This document shows positions 4,729 through 5,875 of a stretch of DNA of 5,875 nucleotides, in pieces. The notes under the pieces are model-generated. The model was not told the origin of the DNA. It was given only the letters and a program-made list of their open reading frames with translations, and searched no databases. The stretch is from an uncultured Pseudomonadota bacterium. GTDB lineage: Bacteria; Myxococcota_A; UBA796; UBA9615. Position numbers and translations under genes: made by a program. Numbering within the stretch: position 1 is the stretch's first letter; each line of letters begins with the position of its first letter. The stretch spans positions 1 to 5,875 of the forward strand of contig CALCXL010000541.1 of NCBI GenBank assembly GCA_937907595.1. Reading direction: 5' to 3'.

Positions 4729-5875
4729 ATGACGTCCCGGCTCCTCCCTTGCACCCTCGCCCTGTGGCTGCCCCTGGCGGCCCAGGCAGCGACGGTCGTG
4801 CAGGACCCCGCCGCCCACGAGGCCCTGCTGACCGCCGATCCGGGCGCGGGGGGCGGCCTGCTGGTGGACTTCGAGGACCAGAGCGCGGGGGCGGTGCTCG
4901 GCGAGCAGTACGCCTCCTCCGGCATCCACTTCACCGGCCCGGATCCCCTCTTCGTGCTGCCTGAGGCCTTTGGCGCCGCAGGCCACGGCGCCCGTCTGGC
5001 GGTGGTGGGCTTCAGCCCCGACGGCTCGGCCGAGCTCAGCGTGGTCTTCGACGAGCCGCAGTTCGCCCTGGGCCTCTGGGTTGTCGACGGGGAGGGCGTG
5101 ATCACGATCGAGGCCTGGCTGGGCCCGGACCTCGTGGACAGCGTCGTCGTCGACGTGGAGGGGGAGGGGCTGGACGGCGGCGTCTTCCGCGGCATCTGGT
5201 TCGACGAGCACGCGGACACGGTGCGCTTCTTCGCCACCGAGGTGGAGGACGGCTTCGGTCTGGACGACATCCAGGCGGCGGTGCCGGGGTCCGTGGACAA
5301 CGACGGCGACGGGCTCTCCGAAGGGGGAGGGGACTGCGACGACTCGGACACCGCGGTGCGGCCCGGGGCGTCCGACGGCTGCGACGGGGTGGACAGCGAC
5401 TGCGATGGCGTGATCGACAGCGACGACGACCTGGACGGCGACGGCGTCGCCGGCTGCATGGGGGACTGCGACGACGCCGACCCCTCCGTCTTCCCCGGCG
5501 CCGAGGAGCTCTGCAACGCCCGCGACGACGACTGCGACGGGGACGTGGACGAGCCGCTGGACGCCGACGGGGACGGCTTCGGCCGCTGCGACGGCGACTG
5601 CGACGACTCCGACGCGTCCGTTCACCCCGGCGCCGCCGAGGCCTGCAACGGCGTCGACGACGACTGCGACGGCGTACAGGACGAGAGCCCCGACGGGGAC
5701 GGGGACGGCTGGACGGTCTGCGAGGGGGACTGCGACGACGCGGACCCGTCGGTCTTTCCCGGCGAGGGCTGCGACGATCCCGGCGACGACGACGACGCCT
5801 CGGACGACGACGACACGTCCGACGACGACGACAGCGGCGGGGACGACGACGACAGCGGCGGGGACGACGACGACA
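4729..5875 (+). CDS. Secreted protein with MopE-type Asp/Cys repeats and poly-Asp tail, 3' partial
   Basis: The frame is open from the ATG at 4729 to the window edge (382 codons), so the C-terminus is missing. A signal peptide is clear: R4, hydrophobic core 5-18, cleavage likely after AQA (18-20). Residues about 40-182 look like a beta-sandwich of the kind found in exported proteins: VDFEDQSAGAVLGEQYASSG, then GIHF, and later VRFFATEVEDGFGLDDI. Residues 190-352 hold four repeats matching the MopE-type metal-binding motif, each with DxDGDG, GDCDD(S/A)D, (V)xPG and DDDCDG elements. Fourteen cysteines lie in the repeats. A poly-Asp tail of DDDD blocks separated by AS, TS or SGG follows. In Myxococcota such tails often precede a C-terminal sorting anchor (for example MYXO-CTERM), which would lie outside the window. 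The DxDxDG elements suggest calcium binding; MopE itself binds copper. The protein is probably surface-located and its partner is unknown. Only a weak GGGG (4720-4723) precedes the start. Confidence 0.9.
   Translation, partial: MTSRLLPCTLALWLPLAAQAATVVQDPAAHEALLTADPGAGGGLLVDFEDQSAGAVLGEQYASSGIHFTGPDPLFVLPEAFGAAGHGARLAVVGFSPDGSAELSVVFDEPQFALGLWVVDGEGVITIEAWLGPDLVDSVVVDVEGEGLDGGVFRGIWFDEHADTVRFFATEVEDGFGLDDIQAAVPGSVDNDGDGLSEGGGDCDDSDTAVRPGASDGCDGVDSDCDGVIDSDDDLDGDGVAGCMGDCDDADPSVFPGAEELCNARDDDCDGDVDEPLDADGDGFGRCDGDCDDSDASVHPGAAEACNGVDDDCDGVQDESPDGDGDGWTVCEGDCDDADPSVFPGEGCDDPGDDDDASDDDDTSDDDDSGGDDDDSGGDDDD
5296..5784 (+). repeat. Four MopE-type repeats in exact 132-bp register
   Basis: Units begin at 5296, 5428, 5560 and 5692 (residues D190, D234, D278, D322). 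The GDC cysteine codons fall at 5335, 5467, 5599 and 5731, each exactly 132 bases apart. Complete units carry cysteines spaced C-x3-C-x14-C-x6-C. Unit 1 lacks the first cysteine. Unit 4 loses two residues after its PG and lacks the last cysteine, where the poly-Asp tail takes over. The units are diverged in sequence but keep identical length, consistent with old tandem duplication under length constraint. Confidence 0.9.
5785..5875 (+). repeat. Short tandem repeat encoding the poly-Asp tail
   Basis: Two 18-base units (5785-5802, 5803-5820) each hold four GAC codons plus two linker codons. They are followed by 21-base units of four GAC codons plus AGC GGC GGG at 5821-5841 and 5842-5862, which are identical, and a third that is cut by the window edge. 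All units are multiples of three, so gain or loss of copies keeps the frame and changes only tail length. Confidence 0.9.

Noticed and set aside
4584..5816. Reverse frames rich in Ser and Pro or in Val and His opposite the MopE-type protein, initially resembling mucin-like proteins.
   Set aside because: The Ser/Pro repetition is the antisense of GAC- and GGC-rich codons in the Asp repeats.

Overview
The window is about 5.9 kb of very GC-rich DNA, densely coding, with strong G/C preference at third codon positions. A secreted protein with MopE-type Asp/Cys repeats, a Ser/Thr-kinase-like protein, a PilZ protein and a diguanylate cyclase lie side by side. Together they suggest a member of the Myxococcota or a related former deltaproteobacterium. 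This is inferred from gene content and composition; there is no rRNA or other direct marker.

Layout. (1) A forward cluster at 42-2390 holds three tightly packed genes. The first encodes a cytoplasmic PilZ-domain protein, a predicted c-di-GMP receptor with an unusually long insertion. The second encodes a small exported, probably beta-barrel protein, and its start overlaps the previous stop by one base. The third encodes an exported protein with a FlgT-C-like N-terminal beta domain and a degenerate, interrupted OmpA-like C-terminal domain. (2) A reverse-strand pair at 4566-2403 encodes a soluble diguanylate cyclase (GGEEM active site, RxxD inhibitory site). Nineteen bases downstream is a Ser/Thr-kinase-fold protein that has lost its VAIK, HRD and DFG catalytic residues, so it is a predicted pseudokinase. 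This pair converges on the forward cluster with a 12-base gap. (3) Divergent from the cyclase, across a 162-base intergenic region, a large secreted protein begins at 4729 and runs off the window. It has a signal peptide, a beta-sandwich-like N-terminal domain, four Asp/Cys repeats in an exact 44-residue (132-bp) register, and a poly-Asp tail encoded by short tandem DNA repeats.

How they may work together. The window contains a c-di-GMP synthase and a candidate c-di-GMP receptor. The receptor is arranged as an operon with two exported envelope proteins, and the synthase as an operon with a pseudokinase. The simplest hypothesis is a local second-messenger module in which the pseudokinase scaffolds or regulates the cyclase and the PilZ protein reports c-di-GMP to an envelope function. 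Gene order and motifs support the components; the functional link is inference. The secreted Asp-rich protein may be unrelated or may be a surface output. No RNA genes, mobile elements, CRISPR arrays or convincing factor-independent terminators were seen.
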